Assembly (NCBI GenBank): GCA_963812525.1
Contig: CAWEVL010000011.1
Location: 1,116,001-1,180,000 of the forward strand
Length of the DNA stretch: 64,000 bases
DNA from: Bog-756 sp963812525
GTDB lineage: Bacteria > Actinomycetota > Acidimicrobiia > Acidimicrobiales > RAAP-2
Direction: 5' to 3'
Shown here: positions 8,555 through 17,347 of the stretch, one piece after another
How positions within the stretch are numbered: the stretch's first letter is position 1
Layout of the letters: every line of letters begins with the position of its first letter
Made by a program: the position numbers and the translations under genes
The notes under the pieces: model-generated
Told to the model about the DNA's origin: nothing
What the model saw: only the letters and a program-made list of their open reading frames with translations
The model's database searches: none

Positions 8555-10066
8555 TCAGCGAGACACCGGGCCGATAGCCGCGGCCACCCGGTGGCCCGAG
8601 CGCACGGCACTTTCCATGTAGCCCGCCAGGGTCTCGGTGTGTTCGCCGGCAAACCAGATGGAGCCGTGCGCCTGGCGGAGAAGCGGCCAGAACCGCGTCA
8701 TCTGGCCGGGCGCGTAGACCGCGTAGCCGCCTCCCGTGTAACGCTCGTCGGCCCAGGCCACAGTGGTGGCGATGTCGCTCTTGTGCCCGCTCCCCTCCGG
8801 GTAGACGACATCAAGCTGCCGCTGGAATGTGGCGATGCGGGTCCGATCGCTGAGGGCGGCGCCGGACCGGGCGGCAGCTCCGGTCACGAACTGAGTGAGC
8901 ACACCGGGCCGCTGGGCACCCCCAGGTAGGGAGTCGGTGGCGTCCCAACCGATGCCGAAGGGTTGGTCCGTGATCGTGAACCCCGACAAGCCCTCGGACA
9001 ACCAGAACCTCCGGTCGTACTGAGTCGACACCTTCAACGCATGCCCCAGATCGAGTTCATTGATCATGGCCACGACCTCCGGAGGCAGCGCGGGGAGGAA
9101 GGAAACCGCCCGGAGGGCCGGCGGTGGAACCGCCAAGACGAGATGGCCAGCGTCCACCGGGGCGACATCGTTCGAGCCCGCGCCACTATGCACGCGGACT
9201 CCCCATGGGTGTTGTTCGATCCTGGTGACCGGCGAACTGAGCCGAACGGTCGCTCCCAGGTCGCGCGCCATCGCCTGAGGCAGCGCGCTGTTTCCGGTCG
9301 CGATCCGCATCGTCTCAACCCCGGATTCGGGTAGCGCCGCGTCGACGACCGACTGCTGGAGGACGAAGAGAAGCGACACCTGATCGAACTGGGCGTTGAA
9401 ATTGCCCCGGTAGTCCGACTGAACGAGGAGCTCAGCACCGGCGTCGAGCGCCTGGGTGGAGGCAAAGTCCTGCAGTGATTGGCCGTCCCACAGCTCCGCC
9501 TGGGGGGCGAGTTCAGGGTGAGCGGGGTCGAGGTCCCCGGCCATCCTGATGAGGGCATCGCCGAACGCGGCATATCCAGCCAATGCCCCGGGATCAGCGC
9601 CGGAGAACGCCGTCAGTTCACTCCGGCTGCCATCCAGATACACGGCGGCGGTCTCCAGCTTGTTCCCCGGCCGATGGGCCAGGGCCAGGTGATAGTGCCG
9701 GGCCAGAGCCTGGATCTGGCCGTGATTGTCGTCGATGGACTCCCCGCCGGCCTCGACGTGCAACCCATCGGTGAACGGCAGATGCAGTGTGTGCACCCGG
9801 CCGCCGACCCGATCGCGAGCTTCGAGCACGACCACCTCCCAGCCCCCGGCACGAAGGTCCAGGGCCGCGGTCAACCCGGCAAGTCCAGCACCCACCACCG
9901 CGACACGTCCCTGCGCAGAACGGTCCGGGCGTGGCGAGGTGGTACAGCCCCCGGCCACAGCTGTCGTCGCCACGATGGCGGAGGTAGCCAAGAACTGCCG
10001 GCGCGTGAGCGCCGAGGGAGCTGGCACGGCGTCATGGTAGCGCCCGGCCCCGGCTCGGAACACCAA
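8555..10066 (-). CDS. Tat-exported FAD-dependent amine oxidase (flavin monoamine oxidase family)
   Basis: Up to 503 residues. The N-terminus carries a twin-arginine signal with lipobox (LTRRQFLATSAIVATTAVAG followed by GC), implying a folded lipoprotein exported with its FAD. Then comes the dinucleotide-binding motif VAVVGAGLAGLTAALDL with the E of VVVLEARDRVGGR, the hallmark of the MAO/PAO family. The C-terminal FAD-binding segment is SIWFAGEHTETLAGYMESAV. The reaction is expected to be oxidative deamination of an amine or polyamine, with H2O2 release outside the membrane. The start is unclear: GTG at 10066 gives the longest form, and GTG at 10027 (VPAPSALTRRQF) also fits a Tat n-region. Neither has a good ribosome binding site. 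Confidence 0.88.
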   Translation of the reverse strand: MVFRAGAGRYHDAVPAPSALTRRQFLATSAIVATTAVAGGCTTSPRPDRSAQGRVAVVGAGLAGLTAALDLRAGGWEVVVLEARDRVGGRVHTLHLPFTDGLHVEAGGESIDDNHGQIQALARHYHLALAHRPGNKLETAAVYLDGSRSELTAFSGADPGALAGYAAFGDALIRMAGDLDPAHPELAPQAELWDGQSLQDFASTQALDAGAELLVQSDYRGNFNAQFDQVSLLFVLQQSVVDAALPESGVETMRIATGNSALPQAMARDLGATVRLSSPVTRIEQHPWGVRVHSGAGSNDVAPVDAGHLVLAVPPPALRAVSFLPALPPEVVAMINELDLGHALKVSTQYDRRFWLSEGLSGFTITDQPFGIGWDATDSLPGGAQRPGVLTQFVTGAAARSGAALSDRTRIATFQRQLDVVYPEGSGHKSDIATTVAWADERYTGGGYAVYAPGQMTRFWPLLRQAHGSIWFAGEHTETLAGYMESAVRSGHRVAAAIGPVSR

Positions 10067-10283
10067 AAGGCCGACGTACTTTGAACCGCATCACAAGTGC
10101 TCGCGGCCGTCGGCGGCCAGGATCCGTCCAGCTACGTTCCTCCGGAGTCCCGGCCCGGTGGGGTTCTGAACAGCATGGGTGGTTGGCTGCTCAACTCTCG
10201 GGGAGAAGCTGCCGATAGCAAACGGTCGGGTCGTCGCGTTCCGTCAATGCCTCGACGCCATTCGAACTTGAGGAGATACCGGG

Positions 10284-10925
10284 ATGAGGCGTGATCGTCC
10301 GAAGCGATGGCTGGCCCTGTGTGGAGCATCAGCAATACTCGCGGGAGGTTTTCTCGTGTTGGGAGCGACCGGAGCTGGCGCGGTATCCGGGACCGTCGTC
10401 AACGAAGGCAAGTACGGCTTCTCCTTCACCCTTCCGGTCCAATGGAAGCAAGTGCCGCTGAACGGCAGTGACGTCACCGCGCTGTTGAACGCCGCAGCTC
10501 ACAATGATCCGACTCTGGCCAATGCTCTCACGGGCGAAGTCAAGGCGGCGGCCTCCAATGGGATCAAGGTGTTCGGCGTCGGCCCGGTCAGTGGTTCCAC
10601 GGTGGCGAATGTGAACATCATTGTCACCTCGTCTGCTGGAGCACCGACTGGGAACGCATTCGCATCCGCGGCAGTGGCCGAAGCGAAGATCCAACTCACC
10701 CAGGTCGGCACGAGCCACATCAAGACGTCCATCGTCCACGATCGGCTCGGTGCGGCAGCCCAAGCTACGTACGAGCTGAATCTGAAGGGCGCACCGCCCC
10801 AGTTTGGCGATCAGTTCTATGCGGTACACAAGTCGCATATTGAGATCATCACGGTGACCACTTCCGCCTTGGCCCAGTCCCAAACAGCGGCGCGGCTCAT
10901 CGTGGCTAGCTGGCACTGGAAGTAG
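10284..10925 (+). CDS. secreted protein, unrecognised single-domain (PsbP/LpqN-like appearance)
   Basis: 213 residues with a clear Sec signal peptide (KRWLALCGASAILAGGFLVL, cleavage near GAGAVSG). The mature part starts YGFSFTLPVQWKQVPL, resembling the entry strand of PsbP/LpqN-type domains. It ends in a Trp-containing helix after HIEIITVTTSALAQSQTAAR. ATG 10284 follows GAGGAG at 10270-10275, an excellent ribosome binding site. No catalytic motif is visible. The family comparison is by overall look only, so it is best treated as an exported protein of unknown function. It is transcribed divergently from the amine oxidase. Confidence 0.8.
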   Translation: MRRDRPKRWLALCGASAILAGGFLVLGATGAGAVSGTVVNEGKYGFSFTLPVQWKQVPLNGSDVTALLNAAAHNDPTLANALTGEVKAAASNGIKVFGVGPVSGSTVANVNIIVTSSAGAPTGNAFASAAVAEAKIQLTQVGTSHIKTSIVHDRLGAAAQATYELNLKGAPPQFGDQFYAVHKSHIEIITVTTSALAQSQTAARLIVASWHWK

Positions 10926-11033
10926 TGGGCAGGCCAAGGAGCCGGCGAGGCCCAGCGCGGCCACCCGAGGGACGAGAGCCTCAGCTTCGCTCGCGGACCC
11001 GACGCTCCCGCCATCCCCGGCGATTCCGTCGCC

Positions 11034-11402
11034 ATGGCCAATGTCCTCCAGCAAGTCATGGCCGATCGAGACGCCTGCGCACGGCTCGCTCACCAGGACA
11101 GGGGGTGGATGACGAACTTCTTTCAGCTGGAGGAAGTGTTGAGTCCTACCATCAGCTCTACAGGGAGCTGGGTGGACTTCCGAGGAGGTCCGGCCGGACC
11201 GACGGAACCGAATCTGATCGCCATCGACCTCATCTACGAATGGTGGGGCACCGACGGCCTCGGTGAGGTCGGGGATCCGATCGAGGCCGATCGAGAAGCG
11301 TTCGGACCCCACATTCATGCAGCCGCAGCCTCGACCGCTACGACCCCAGCGGGCGAAGTGTGTGGATTGCCGGGAATCCGTCGAAATGGTCTCCGGCGGT
11401 AG
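11034..11402 (+). CDS. doubtful hypothetical protein
   Basis: A 122-residue frame with an internal stretch that looks protein-like (NFFQLEEVLSPTISSTGSWV, then EPNLIAIDLIYEWWGTDGLG). It has no recognisable domain, no ribosome binding site before ATG 11034, and a low-complexity Ala/Thr tail. It overlaps the convergent ABM gene by 65 bp. It may be a remnant or a chance frame. The rest of 10926-11337 shows nothing. Confidence 0.3.
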   Translation: MANVLQQVMADRDACARLAHQDRGWMTNFFQLEEVLSPTISSTGSWVDFRGGPAGPTEPNLIAIDLIYEWWGTDGLGEVGDPIEADREAFGPHIHAAAASTATTPAGEVCGLPGIRRNGLRR

Positions 11403-11634
11403 CGATCACATCAGCGATGTGCGACGAAGCCATATGAGCGTCGATGTCTTCCTGCGATCGCCATTTCTCGATGGTGACAAAGGTACCGGGCGTCGAATCG
11501 GAGGCAAACAGATCGTAGGAGATGCACCCATGGTCACGCCGGCTCGGGCCGACCAGCGCCCGCAGAGCTTTCCCTACGATCGCCTCCGATCCTGGCTTGG
11601 CCGTAATTACGGCGACAACATCGAGACTAGGCAT
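11338..11634 (-). CDS. antibiotic biosynthesis monooxygenase (ABM) domain protein
   Basis: A 98-residue ferredoxin-like alpha/beta barrel of the ABM/YgiN type. Strand 1 is LDVVAVITAKPGSEA, the central region CISYDLFASDSTPGTFVTIE, then KWRSQEDIDAHMASSH, which carries the conserved W and H typical of these quinol or heme-degrading monooxygenase-like proteins. The start at ATG 11634 is preceded by TAGGGT (11645-11640 on the minus strand) five bases away, suggesting a leaderless mRNA; an upstream in-frame start would add 19 unrelated residues. Substrate unknown. A second ABM-like gene lies 330 bp away on the other strand. Confidence 0.85.
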   Translation of the reverse strand: MPSLDVVAVITAKPGSEAIVGKALRALVGPSRRDHGCISYDLFASDSTPGTFVTIEKWRSQEDIDAHMASSHIADVIATAGDHFDGFPAIHTLRPLGS

Positions 11635-11964
11635 AGGCCACCCTAATCCGATCGCATGGCTACACGGAACTGAGCGAGCGAGACCGTACACGGCAAGCAG
11701 GAATGAGGAGCGCTCCCCGGAGGGGCCGGAAAGACGGTGAGCACGATGGGTCCGTTGCCTGCCGAGTATCGCCGGCGGGACGCGTGCACGGTTGATGACG
11801 GGTGTGCCCGGAAGATGGCGGGGAAGGGCTGTGACACCTTGACCGCTCAGGTCAGAGACCGTGCAATTCCGGATCTCCCGCAGTTCGGGACTGGCCCCCG
11901 GTCAAGTGAAATCAAAACTGGAGGTGACTAGTCTCAGCGTCACCAACGAGGAAGGGTGGCCGGT

Positions 11965-12276
11965 ATGTGGGCACAGATGATCACGTCGCGCTTGAAGCCA
12001 GGAAGGGAAGACGACCTGGTCACGCTCACCGCTCAGTTGAAGGCGGCCGAACAACCGGATTCGGGTCTCATCCACGCGACAGCAATGTGGGACTCGAACG
12101 ACCCCAGCCGGGTCATCATGCTGGTGGTGTTCGATAGTGAGGAGAAGGCTCGGGAGCGCGAGAACGACCCCCGTCGCCATGAAGGACTCACTGAGGCCAG
12201 GGCGACGATGATGGAGATCTTCGAGGGAGCCCCAGAGTTCACGGACCTGATCGTCGTGGACGACTGGTCAATTTGA
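11965..12276 (+). CDS. ABM-like (dimeric alpha/beta barrel) protein
   Basis: 103 residues with the dimeric alpha/beta barrel pattern: MWAQMITSRLKPGREDDL, an internal LIHATAMWDSNDPSRVIM, and VVFDSEEKARERENDPRRHE leading to EFTDLIVVDDW at the end. Start ATG 11965 has GAGGAAGG at 11948-11955; GTG 11956 is less likely because it overlaps that site. Proteins of this size act as small monooxygenases or as ligand-binding stress proteins. Nothing in the sequence decides between them. It is weakly similar in layout to the 11338-11634 protein but is not a close copy. Confidence 0.8.
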   Translation: MWAQMITSRLKPGREDDLVTLTAQLKAAEQPDSGLIHATAMWDSNDPSRVIMLVVFDSEEKARERENDPRRHEGLTEARATMMEIFEGAPEFTDLIVVDDWSI

Positions 12277-12346
12277 GGGGTGGCCATGGCCTTCAGTTGT
12301 TGGGCCAAGGCTCGAACCGTTCTGGCTCGTTCCGCCGTCCAAAGGA

Positions 12347-12883
12347 CTATCGACCAGAGCCTTCCACCAGACCCCTCCAGCTACCCGAGACACCATCCGA
12401 TCGGCTTCGGTCGAGCATCCACAGCGCCTGGCTGTCAGCGATTGAGGCAGCCAGTTCCTGTGAGAGGGAGAAGGAACCGCCGAGTCCGACCACGACGTCA
12501 TAGGTGTGAAGGGCCACCTCATAGGCAGTTCGTGCGCGCCAATCGGCGAGGCTCAGGCTCACGATTCCGTCCGATGCGGTCCGGTCCGGCGGGGAATCAC
12601 GGGCGATGGCAACCAGTAGGGCACCGACAGCCCGCAGGCCCTCGATGAGGTCCGACGGAGTCGCCGTCTCCTCGGCGTGCATCGGAACAAAGGGCAGGAA
12701 GCCTGACGTCGCCTGTGCGCCAATCTGGAGGGCGAAGGAGTGGACGCAGTCAATCGTGTGATCGATGGTCTGCCAACAGGTCCATTCCAGCGAACCGGCA
12801 TGTCGTGCCCAGTCCCGGTCTGCCATTTTCTGCAGGGCTGAGCAAGAAGCACTCAGAGCGTCAACGAGTTCGTCATCCGTCAC
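12347..12883 (-). CDS. DinB-like / maleylpyruvate-isomerase N-terminal-type protein
   Basis: 178 residues, helical. An early W-x(n)-H region (EWTCWQTIDHTIDCVHSFAL) and a second motif near ARTAYEVALHTYDVVVGLG fit the DinB four-helix fold used by mycothiol-dependent isomerases and transferases, with His residues as candidate metal ligands. The start is GTG 12883, inside the end of the upstream gene: the sequence GTGACGGATGA overlaps its stop at 12873-12875, which argues for translational coupling. The C-terminus (SIADSQALWMLDR and an Arg/Ser tail) may be slightly shortened relative to the family. Substrate unknown. Confidence 0.75.
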   Translation of the reverse strand: MTDDELVDALSASCSALQKMADRDWARHAGSLEWTCWQTIDHTIDCVHSFALQIGAQATSGFLPFVPMHAEETATPSDLIEGLRAVGALLVAIARDSPPDRTASDGIVSLSLADWRARTAYEVALHTYDVVVGLGGSFSLSQELAASIADSQALWMLDRSRSDGVSGSWRGLVEGSGR

Positions 12884-13328
12884 GCCAGGGAGTCTTGCCT
12901 CCCTCCGTCGCGGCGTCCACGACCCAGCTCGGGCCTGGCGCGAACCGGGTGTCCGGGCCAGCGCCATCCCTTCCGAGGTCCTCGGAGAAGAGGGAGCTGG
13001 GGTCACGGTCGCTCCCCTGGTCCTCCGCCACCGTCATGAGCCCGGCGTCCACTCGGCCCCTCCACTGATGTCCCTCGAGGGCGTAGGTCCGTTCGCTCAG
13101 TCGGTTGATGCAAAGCCCATCGAGTTCCATTGGTAGCTCGACGCGGCGCACGTTTTGAAAGACGATCTCAACTCGTGTGTCATGGCTGGCGTCCCGATCG
13201 CTTCGCAAGAGCAGCTGACCCAGGTTCAAGGAATACCGCCGAAGTCGAAACCGACGGGCACTACTGAACTCGTCATGCCTCGCGGACAGACCAACATCTG
13301 GTCCAACACGGCTTGATTGCTCGCTCAT
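12873..13328 (-). CDS. hypothetical protein, first gene of a two-gene unit
   Basis: 151 residues from ATG 13328, which has AAGGAA nine bases upstream. The central part (FRLRRYSLNLGQLLLRSD, VEIVFQNVRRVELPMELD) alternates strands and looks like a small beta-rich domain. The last 45 residues are Gly/Pro/Asp-rich and probably disordered. I recognise no family. Its stop lies inside the start region of the DinB-like gene (11-bp overlap), so the two are probably co-translated and may work together. Confidence 0.7.
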   Translation of the reverse strand: MSEQSSRVGPDVGLSARHDEFSSARRFRLRRYSLNLGQLLLRSDRDASHDTRVEIVFQNVRRVELPMELDGLCINRLSERTYALEGHQWRGRVDAGLMTVAEDQGSDRDPSSLFSEDLGRDGAGPDTRFAPGPSWVVDAATEGGKTPWRDG

Positions 13329-13441
13329 GCTCGCAGGTTCCTTGCTCGATGAGCGCCGGTACTCCACACCTTACCCACGGCACGAGACGACCGCGGCAGG
13401 AGCTGCGGCATGATCACCATGGCCAAAGACGGGTCAGACGC

Positions 13442-13562
13442 CCGGGAAGAATTCGGGCATCCGGGGGGACTAACTCTCTGAGGACTCGGGTCGGCCGAGG
13501 TCTGAACCGGGCGGTTATGCGCCGGGCCGCACCCGGTCACACCCGAGCCGACCCGAGTCTCC
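13442..13562 (+). repeat. two-copy intergenic element, copy 1 (candidate structured RNA)
   Basis: This element shares 44 of 55 bases, without gaps, with 57596-57650 over its 5' half, and further blocks later (TCTGA near the apex and GCACCCGGTCA). A 13-bp helix forms between GACTCGGGTCGGC (13483-13495) and GCCGACCCGAGTC (13547-13559). Inside the loop ACCGGG (13506-13511) pairs with CCCGGT (13532-13537). In the other copy the helix is kept by different bases. It lies in the 575-bp gap 13329-13903, which otherwise contains only a weak protein-like trace near 13690-13900. Confidence 0.55.
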
Positions 13563-13903
13563 TGTCCCTATCTCTCCAGGCCGCCGTGAGCCGCCGGATC
13601 AACCAGACAGCGGGGGTTTGCCAGAGGCGTCCGGCCCTGTTGCCAGCCGGGGTGGGCACTGGCTCGTTCTGCGTGGCCCCCAGCGGAGGATTGCTGGCAC
13701 GCCCCCTCGAGGAGGCAGGGTTCGGCAACGTTCCCTACCGCCAAGGCGTAATCCCTCTCCCGGCATCACGGTGCGGCTGGGATCTCCGGACCGGGAGTAC
13801 CGTTCCGTGCTGGGTGCCGATCGCCACCTCATTTTGGTCTTCCAGCCAGACCTTCCGGGGGACGGGCGGACCACGAGAGCGTCGGTGAGAGTAGAGCCGG
13901 CTG

Positions 13904-14167
13904 ATGGCCGACTCTGCAGAGAAACTGGAGCAAGCGGAGCTTCGGCTGGCGAAAGCCCAGGAGGCGCTCGACGACGTTGGGAAGGTGCTGGAGGCGGCGG
14001 AGCAGGCACAGGCTGCCGCAGACCGGGCACGGGAAGCCGCAGATCATGCGCACAGCGCCCTTCGTAAGGTCAATGTAGTGCTACCCATGATGGCCATAGG
14101 GTTGGGCGTCTTGCTACTGCTGTCGCGGCGACACCATTCGCATGCCGAGGGCGAACCCCACAGCTGA
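13904..14167 (+). CDS. small coiled-coil membrane-anchored protein
   Basis: 87 residues. Residues 1-55 form a long Ala/Glu/Gln-rich heptad pattern (EKLEQAELRLAKAQEALDDV, AEQAQAAADRAREAADHA) predicted to be coiled coil. A single membrane helix follows (VVLPMMAIGLGVLLLLS), then a basic His-rich tail (RRHHSHAEGEP). This is the layout of small tail-anchored scaffolding proteins. No ribosome binding site is obvious and the family is not recognised, but the amino-acid pattern is too regular to be chance. Confidence 0.6.
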   Translation: MADSAEKLEQAELRLAKAQEALDDVGKVLEAAEQAQAAADRAREAADHAHSALRKVNVVLPMMAIGLGVLLLLSRRHHSHAEGEPHS

Positions 14168-14626
14168 GTCGACTCCTCCGTAACCCCCCCGGCTCCGGCG
14201 TCAATCTCATGGGTCAGCCAAACCAACCAGCGCCACGTCGGAGCCGACCCGGCCACTTCCCAGGGGCCGATCGGTAGATCTTCGACAGGTCACCCGGCCA
14301 TAGCTGGTCGGACCGTTCGGATCGCCGACGTCCGCGACTCGTCTGCTCGCACCATGCAAGCCGGGGCCCGGTCGCGGCGATCGGCACCCGCGGTCACCGA
14401 TCGACTCACCCGCTGCCCCACCTTCACCTTGGCCCCGAGCCCGGCTCGGATCAGGCCGGAGGCACAAGTTCCGATGCGGCGCTATTCTCCGCCAGACGCC
14501 GTGAACGAGGCGATACCTCGACCCCGTGGCCACGACCACCACCCCGGTCAGCTGCCGAGGGTCGGGCGCCGCTGAGCATGGACGTGGCCGGGCGGTCGCC
14601 GGGCCCGGAATCGAGGAGGACGACTG
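14168..14626. other. intergenic stretch before the catabolic cluster
   Basis: About 460 bp with no convincing gene on either strand; the open frames are Arg/Pro-rich and lack motifs. A GAGGAGGACGACTG just before 14627 is the ribosome binding site of the SDR gene. The cluster promoter is expected here but I cannot identify it. Confidence 0.4.
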
Positions 14627-15388
14627 ATGAGCCTGCAGGGACGAGTGGCCCTGGTGACCGGCGGCGGACGCGGTATCGGTCGGGCCATCGCCCTCCGGTT
14701 GGCCACCGACGGCGCCAGCGTGGCGGTGAACTACCGGAAGGACGAACCTGCGGCCACCGAGACGGTCGCCACGATCCAGGCCGGAGGTGGAGACGCAGCC
14801 TCGTTTCAGGGGTCCGTAGGCTCCTACGAAGAAGCAGCCGCAGTGGTCGACGGTGTCCTCTCCCGCTTCGGACACGTGGACATCTTGGTGAACAATGCGG
14901 GAATCACCAACCGGGGCACACCGGTGGCCAAGACGCCGGTTGAGGAACTGGAGCGGGTGATGGGCACGATGGCCATCGGGTCTCACCACATGTCCCAGCT
15001 CGTGCTGCCGAGCATGCGCGAGCGGCCGAGGGGCGACATCATCATGATCTCCAGTCAGTCGGCGATCCAGACCGACCCCTACGGCGGCCCCTACAACATG
15101 GCCAAGGCGGCCCAGGAAGCGCTGGCCTTCACCTTGGCCAAAGAGGAGGCTCGCTCGGGCATCCGAGTCAATGTCGTGGTCCCGGGACTGTCCAACACCG
15201 ACATGGGTCGCCGATTGGTGAAGGCAGCCATGAAAGTGGACGACATCCACGAGTTGGACAATCGCTTCCCGCTCGGCCGCGTCGGTGAACCCGAAGACAT
15301 CGCCGCCGCCGTGAGCTTCCTGGTGAGCGACGGTGGTTCGAACATCACTGGTCAGCGCCTGGTGGTCGACGGTGGTGGATTTGCCTGA
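14627..15388 (+). CDS. SDR family oxidoreductase (FabG/3-hydroxyacyl-CoA dehydrogenase-like)
   Basis: 253 residues, classical short-chain dehydrogenase. The NAD(P)-binding motif is TGGGRGIG at residues 11-18, NNAG is in the sequence DILVNNAGITNRGTP, the catalytic Ser is in IIMISSQSA, Tyr/Lys in YNMAKAAQE, and the C-terminal SDGGSNITGQRLVVDGGG is typical. It probably oxidises or reduces a hydroxyl on a CoA-bound or free lipid intermediate. ATG 14627 has GAGGAGG upstream. It opens a same-strand group with the MaoC gene (18-bp gap) and the second SDR, matching a beta-oxidation-like order of hydratase plus dehydrogenases. Confidence 0.92.
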   Translation: MSLQGRVALVTGGGRGIGRAIALRLATDGASVAVNYRKDEPAATETVATIQAGGGDAASFQGSVGSYEEAAAVVDGVLSRFGHVDILVNNAGITNRGTPVAKTPVEELERVMGTMAIGSHHMSQLVLPSMRERPRGDIIMISSQSAIQTDPYGGPYNMAKAAQEALAFTLAKEEARSGIRVNVVVPGLSNTDMGRRLVKAAMKVDDIHELDNRFPLGRVGEPEDIAAAVSFLVSDGGSNITGQRLVVDGGGFA

Positions 15389-15406
15389 TCGAGAGGGCGA
15401 TCACCG

Positions 15407-16313
15407 TTGAGTTGGAACCTCGATGCCGTCGGCACTGAGGTGGAACCGGTTGAGCACTCGTGGACGTCGAAGGATGCGCTGCTCTACTCCCTCGGGGTAG
15501 GAGCAGGTGTCCAAGATCCCTTTGGCTTCGAACTCGCCTTCACCACCGAGAACAGCCAGGGAACAGCTCCGCAGGCCCTGCCCACCTTCGGCGTTGCCAT
15601 TGCGTTCCGGAACTCGGCCTTCTCCCTGGCCGGATCCTTCGATCCCACGCTGTCGGTCCACGGCGAACAGGGGATCAGGCTCGAAGGGCCGCTCCCGCCC
15701 GAGGGCCGGGTGGTCACGGTCGGTCGATTGACGGGGATCTTCGACAAGGGATCGGGAGCGGTGGTGACCACGGAGGCCCGGTCGGTCGATGCCGCCTCGG
15801 GGGAGCTGATGTTCACAACCAGCTCGTCTCTGTTCGTCAGGGGTGCGGGCGGGTTCGGAGGCCCACGGGGACCGGCTGCTAGCTCGGCACCGCCCGGACC
15901 GGGAGCCCGATCTCGTCCTTCGGGCGGTGACGCGTCGAGACCAGGCACTGCTCTACCGGCTCAGTGGTGACCGGAATCCGCTGCATTCCGACCCTGCGTT
16001 CGCCCGACGGGCGGGATTCGGTACTCCGATCCTGCACGGCCTGTGCACCTTCGGATTCGCCGGCCGCCTCTTACTGCATGCCCTGTGCGAATCGGACCCG
16101 TCCCGCTTCGTCTCGATGCACTCCCGGTTCGCCCGTCCGGTGCGACCGGGCGATCCGCTGGTCGTCCACGTCTGGCGGGAAGGGGCTGGTGAGGCGACGT
16201 TCCTCGTGGAGACAGAGCCGGGAACGGTCGTGATCGACGAGGGACGCCTGGTCTTCCGTGGTCTCACCTCGGAGGAGGCGGCCGGACCACGACGGGCACA
16301 GGACGACCCGTGA
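15407..16313 (+). pseudogene. MaoC-type (R)-specific enoyl-CoA hydratase, interrupted by a frameshift
   Basis: Two reading frames together encode one double-hotdog hydratase of about 300 residues. The first (TTG 15407, preceded by GAGAGGG) gives the N-terminal hotdog (AVGTEVEPVEHSWTSKDALL to TSSSLFVRGAGGFGG). The second frame takes over at about 15880-15900 and contains the hydratase-2 signature YRLSGDRNPLHSDPAFARRA with catalytic Asp and His, then FGTPILHGLCTFGFAGRLLL. Without the shift the protein would match the usual length for acyl-CoA hydratases of the HSD17B4/MaoC type. A single-base error or a true mutation could explain it. The gene ends in GTGA, overlapping the following SDR by 4 bp. 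Confidence 0.8.
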
Positions 16314-17347
16314 GCGGACTGAGCCAGGACCGGGTTGTGGCCATCACCGGTGCCGGGCGTGGGATCGGCAGGAGCCATGCACTCGAGTTCGCGCGCCAGG
16401 GTGCTCGCGTTCTCGTCAACGACATCGGGTCCGCCATCGACGGCGAGGGGACCTCCGCGGATCCGGCGGCGCAGGTCGTCGACGAGATCCGGTCCCTCGG
16501 GGGTCAGGCCGTCGCCAACCGGGACGACGTATCGGACTGGGAGGGGGCTCGCCGCCTGGTCGCCCACGCGGTCGACACCTATGGCCGGTTGGACACGCTC
16601 GTGAACAATGCCGGCATCCTCCGGGACAGGATGCTGATCACCATGTCCGAGGAGGACTGGGATGCTGTCCTACGGGTCCACCTGAAGGGCACCTTCGCGC
16701 CGACCCACTGGGCGGCCCTTCACTGGCGTGAGCGGGCCAAGGCCGGCGAGCGGACCAACGCCCGCGTGGTCAACACGAGCTCCGCCACCGGGCTCTACGG
16801 CAACGTCGGGCAGATCAACTACGGGGCCGCGAAGGCGGGCATCGCCGCCTTCACCGTCATCGCCGCCAAGGAACTCGACCGCTACGGTGTGGCGGTCAAT
16901 GCCATTGCCCCGATGGCCCTGACCCGTATGAACGCCGATCTGCCATTCGGAAAGGACGTCGCCGCTCGCTCCACCGGTGGGCTCTCACCGTTGGCGTCCG
17001 AACACATCTCCCCCTTGGTGGTCTGGCTCGGAAGCAACCCGGCGGCTGCGGTGACCGGGCGGATCTTCAATGTGCACGGCGGTTACATCAGCGTGGCCGA
17101 AGGCTGGCGGGCCGGTCCCAGCGTGGACAAAGGTGCCCACTGGGAGCCCGACGAGTTGACCGAGGTGATCCTCGACCTGGTGGGGCGGGCCGGACCGACC
17201 ACCGACATCACCGGCACGTCTGCCCGACCTCTGATTCCTCCGGAAGTGGAGGCGTCGGTGGAGGACCCGGGGGTGGTGGGCAACCCCGAGCCGATGGCCG
17301 GAGATAGGTCGCCGACGCTCAGATTGCGGCCAGTCGGGTACCGATGA
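16310..17347 (+). CDS. SDR family 3-hydroxyacyl-CoA dehydrogenase (HSD17B4-like)
   Basis: 345 residues, longer than a plain SDR. The nucleotide motif is TGAGRGIG near residues 14-21, with VLVNDIG and an extended loop (AIDGEGTSADPAAQVVDEIR) typical of the 17-beta-HSD type 4 dehydrogenase domain. Then follow NNAGILRD, Ser in VVNTSSATG, and Tyr/Lys in INYGAAKAG. After the core there is a C-terminal extension of about 70 residues with GYISVAEGWRAGP. GTG 16310 overlaps the upstream stop (GTGA), indicating translational coupling with the MaoC partner; hydratase and dehydrogenase are the two activities of peroxisomal MFE-2. The 3' end overlaps the convergent CoA-transferase gene by 29 bp. Confidence 0.9.
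   Translation: MSGLSQDRVVAITGAGRGIGRSHALEFARQGARVLVNDIGSAIDGEGTSADPAAQVVDEIRSLGGQAVANRDDVSDWEGARRLVAHAVDTYGRLDTLVNNAGILRDRMLITMSEEDWDAVLRVHLKGTFAPTHWAALHWRERAKAGERTNARVVNTSSATGLYGNVGQINYGAAKAGIAAFTVIAAKELDRYGVAVNAIAPMALTRMNADLPFGKDVAARSTGGLSPLASEHISPLVVWLGSNPAAAVTGRIFNVHGGYISVAEGWRAGPSVDKGAHWEPDELTEVILDLVGRAGPTTDITGTSARPLIPPEVEASVEDPGVVGNPEPMAGDRSPTLRLRPVGYR

Noticed and set aside
13690..13903. Protein-like stretch SPDREYRSVLGADRHLILVF
   Set aside because: No start with ribosome binding site, no family; possible remnant only, not listed as a gene.
14207..15250. 347-codon minus-strand frame opposite the first SDR
   Set aside because: Shadow of the SDR; no motif.
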